Shown here in pieces: positions 5,309 to 7,023 of a DNA stretch of 7,023 bases. The stretch comes from Actinomycetota bacterium. GTDB lineage: Bacteria > Actinomycetota > Acidimicrobiia > Acidimicrobiales > Poriferisodalaceae. The translations under genes were made by a program, and so were the position numbers. Under the pieces are notes generated by a model. The model was not told the DNA's origin, made no database searches, and was given only the letters and a program-made list of their open reading frames with translations. Each line of letters begins with the position of its first letter. The first letter of the stretch is position 1. The DNA is taken from NCBI GenBank assembly GCA_013151655.1, contig JAADHX010000332.1, positions 1 through 7,023 of the forward strand, read 5' to 3'.

Positions 5309-7023
5309 TCAGAACAGGTTATCTAGGAACTGTTCGACGCTGGCCTGGACATCGACTTGTTTGGTCTCGACAACCTCGTCGAGTTCGGCCCTGTTACCCG
5401 CCGATTCGACTGCGAATCGGTCGCGGATCGGTTCGAAGAAACGGCTCAGCTGAGCGTAGAGGTGACGATCATCTTGGCCGTACCGGTGGATGTGGTAGCG
5501 CATCGGGAACAGAACGTTTAGATGCGTCTTGGCCCTCGTGACCGCGACGTAGGCCAACCTGAGTTCTTCATCGAGCCCCTCAGCGTCGCCCAACGCCATG
5601 TCGCTAGGCAGGTTGCCGTCGGCGACATGCAGAAGATGGACTGCACTCCATTCGAGACCCTTGGCTGAATGCACTGTCGACAGGGTCAGAAACTCGTCGT
5701 CGAGATGCGGAGGTCCGGCGAGGTCGCCGGTTCGTTCGGGCGGGTCGAGCACCACTTCGGTGAGGAACCGCGAGCGCGTTGCATAGCCGCTGGCAAGAAC
5801 AGCGAGCTGTTCGAGGTCGCCGAGCCTGGCTGGTGCATCGTCGTAACGCCGAGGGAACGTCGCAACACAAACTGCTCGAAGCCGGTCGACCTGTTCGGCG
5901 GGAGTAACCGACTGCGTGCTCGTACCTTCGGGTGAGGATTCGGCGGCATCAGTGGGGTCGGTTGCGGCGCAGTCGATCCAGGCCGAACGCAGAATCTCTG
6001 CGTCGGCGGCCGCCCGTGGCGGCATCCGTACGTCGCCCGAAATGAAGCGCGCGAATGCCCCGTCGGGATCGCCGGCAATGTCGAGCTCGGCGAGCAGACG
6101 GGTCGTGGTCGCAGGGCCAACACCGTCGAGCATCCGCAGAACTCGGTTCCACGCCAACTCGTCACTCGGGTTGTCGAGAACTCGGAGCAAGCTGAGGAGG
6201 TCCTTTACGTGCGCAGCTTCGAGAAATTTGAGCCCGCCGTACTTGACGAACGGAATGTCTCGCCTAGCCAACTCGAGTTCGAGATGAGCGCTGTGGTGGC
6301 CCGATCGGAACAACACGGCCTGGTCGCGGAGGTCGAGGCCTGTTTCTCGAAGACTGAGGATTTCGTCGCAGACCCAGCCCGACTGGGCGGCTTCGTCGTC
6401 GCACGTAACCAGCCGAGGCGCCGGACCAGAGGCGATCTCGGTGCTCAGTTCCTTGCGCACCAGGAACTGCGACTGGGCCAGCACGCCGTTGGCCACTCTC
6501 AGAACGTCTGGAGTGGACCGGTAATTCTGGGTGAGCGTGACCATTCGAGAATCGTCGAACTGGTCAGTGAAGGACCAGAGGTTCTCGACGGTCGCAGCCC
6601 TAAAGCCGTAGATGGCTTGAGCATCATCGCCAACAACGGTCGGCGTGGCGTCACCTGCGCAAAGGCCCCGAACAATGTCGGCCTGGATCGGGTTCGTGTC
6701 CTGGTACTCATCAACCAGCACGTGATCGAAGCGTCGCTGCATGACTACTCCAGCCTCGCTATTCACGAGGGCTCGCCAGAACAGCAACATGTCGTCGTAG
6801 TCGAGAACACTCTGGCGTCGCTTCCTGGCCGTGTAGGCCTTAGCCACCTCGCTTATGGAGTCGTGGTGTTCGGCGACCCAGGGAAAGTGATCGGTCAGGA
6901 CATCGGCCAGTTTGGCTTGACTGTTGACTACCCGGCTATAGATCGAGGCCAGGGTGTCGGCGCGGGGAAAACGCCTCGTGTGGCGGGCGACATCAAGTTC
7001 TGACCGGACTATTGAGAAGGTCT
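5309..7023 (-). CDS. UvrD/PcrA-type superfamily 1A DNA helicase, N-terminus outside the window
   Basis: The frame is open from the window edge to TGA at 5309-5311, giving 570 visible residues. A GTG at 6845-6847 is internal: the frame upstream stays open and reads SIYSRVVNSQ and DHFPWVAEHH, typical helicase sequence. Counting from that GTG, the SF1A motifs appear in order: LDYDDMLL (15-22), motif II DEYQDTN (46-52, bases 6692-6712), motif III VVGDDAQAIYGFRAAT (71-86), motif IV TQNYRST (106-112), IPFVKYGGLKFLEAAHVKD (198-216), motif V VHSAKGLEW (392-400) and motif VI EELRLAYVAVTRAK (427-440). These belong to 3'-5' ATP-dependent DNA unwinding enzymes of repair and replication restart. Walker A (motif I) is off-window, so ATPase integrity cannot be confirmed. 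The protein ends about 70 residues after motif VI, shorter than classical PcrA/UvrD, with no room for a full C-terminal Tudor domain. It therefore looks like the compact UvrD-like paralogue rather than housekeeping UvrD. It converges on the c-di-GMP gene and shares no operon with it. Confidence 0.95.
   Translation of the reverse strand, partial: TFSIVRSELDVARHTRRFPRADTLASIYSRVVNSQAKLADVLTDHFPWVAEHHDSISEVAKAYTARKRRQSVLDYDDMLLFWRALVNSEAGVVMQRRFDHVLVDEYQDTNPIQADIVRGLCAGDATPTVVGDDAQAIYGFRAATVENLWSFTDQFDDSRMVTLTQNYRSTPDVLRVANGVLAQSQFLVRKELSTEIASGPAPRLVTCDDEAAQSGWVCDEILSLRETGLDLRDQAVLFRSGHHSAHLELELARRDIPFVKYGGLKFLEAAHVKDLLSLLRVLDNPSDELAWNRVLRMLDGVGPATTTRLLAELDIAGDPDGAFARFISGDVRMPPRAAADAEILRSAWIDCAATDPTDAAESSPEGTSTQSVTPAEQVDRLRAVCVATFPRRYDDAPARLGDLEQLAVLASGYATRSRFLTEVVLDPPERTGDLAGPPHLDDEFLTLSTVHSAKGLEWSAVHLLHVADGNLPSDMALGDAEGLDEELRLAYVAVTRAKTHLNVLFPMRYHIHRYGQDDRHLYAQLSRFFEPIRDRFAVESAGNRAELDEVVETKQVDVQASVEQFLDNLF

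Noticed and set aside
5285..5333. Direct repeat GGAACTGT at 5285-5292 and 5326-5333
   Set aside because: Eight bases repeated once is expected by chance. There is no third copy nearby and no link to a mobile-element boundary.
5312..5335. Inverted repeat GAACAG / CTGTTC with a 12-base spacer at the 3' end of the helicase gene
   Set aside because: It has only 6 bp, moderate GC and no T run on either strand, and it lies in coding sequence. It is not better than chance as a terminator.
5309..6847. Helicase starting at the GTG at 6847
   Set aside because: The frame remains open for the 174 bases upstream to the window edge and encodes helicase-like sequence. A start here would remove the Walker A half of the enzyme, so the gene is cut by the window and not truly short.
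6209..7003. Plus-strand open frame of 264 codons opposite the helicase
   Set aside because: The minus-strand helicase frame carries all expected motifs across the same bases. The plus-strand translation shows no family motif and is best read as a shadow.

Overview
This 7,023-base window carries four genes and almost no non-coding DNA. Two composite cyclic-di-GMP proteins (GGDEF-EAL) flank a gene that I read as (2S)-methylsuccinyl-CoA dehydrogenase. All three are on the plus strand. A UvrD/PcrA-type helicase converges on them from the minus strand. The first and last genes are cut by the window edges. G+C is about 58-60% (60% and 58% in two 60-base lines counted by hand). That, with a GTG start, a possible leaderless promoter, an ethylmalonyl-CoA pathway enzyme and the helicase style, fits a moderately high-GC actinobacterium, perhaps of the Acidimicrobiia. 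This placement is an inference with low confidence. There are no RNA genes, mobile elements, CRISPR arrays or att-like repeats that I can support.

Layout. Bases 1-1043 (+) hold the C-terminal half of a GGDEF-EAL protein; the window opens inside the GGDEF motif itself, and every EAL catalytic residue is present. After a 41-base gap with a good -10-like hexamer, bases 1085-2683 (+) encode a 532-residue acyl-CoA dehydrogenase with an N-terminal extension of about 125 residues. After a 97-base gap with a weak hairpin, bases 2781-5252 (+) encode an 823-residue membrane protein with the order TM bundle, GAF-like region, GGDEF, EAL. After a 56-base convergent gap, bases 5309-7023 (-) encode the C-terminal 570 residues of the helicase. 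Its frame stays open to the window edge, and the Walker A motif lies outside.

How they fit together. The two GGDEF-EAL proteins would make and/or degrade c-di-GMP. The membrane-bound one has an intact product-inhibition I-site and a full set of EAL metal ligands, but a substituted loop 6, so it may lean toward synthesis. The dehydrogenase would oxidise (2S)-methylsuccinyl-CoA to mesaconyl-CoA during acetyl-CoA assimilation without a glyoxylate shunt. None of the other pathway genes (ccr, ecm, mch, mcl) is in view. Nothing in the sequence proves a functional link between c-di-GMP signalling and this metabolic gene; the shared strand and close spacing only suggest it. I see no clearly new system. 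The observations most worth checking are the c-di-GMP/mcd neighbourhood and the altered EAL loop.
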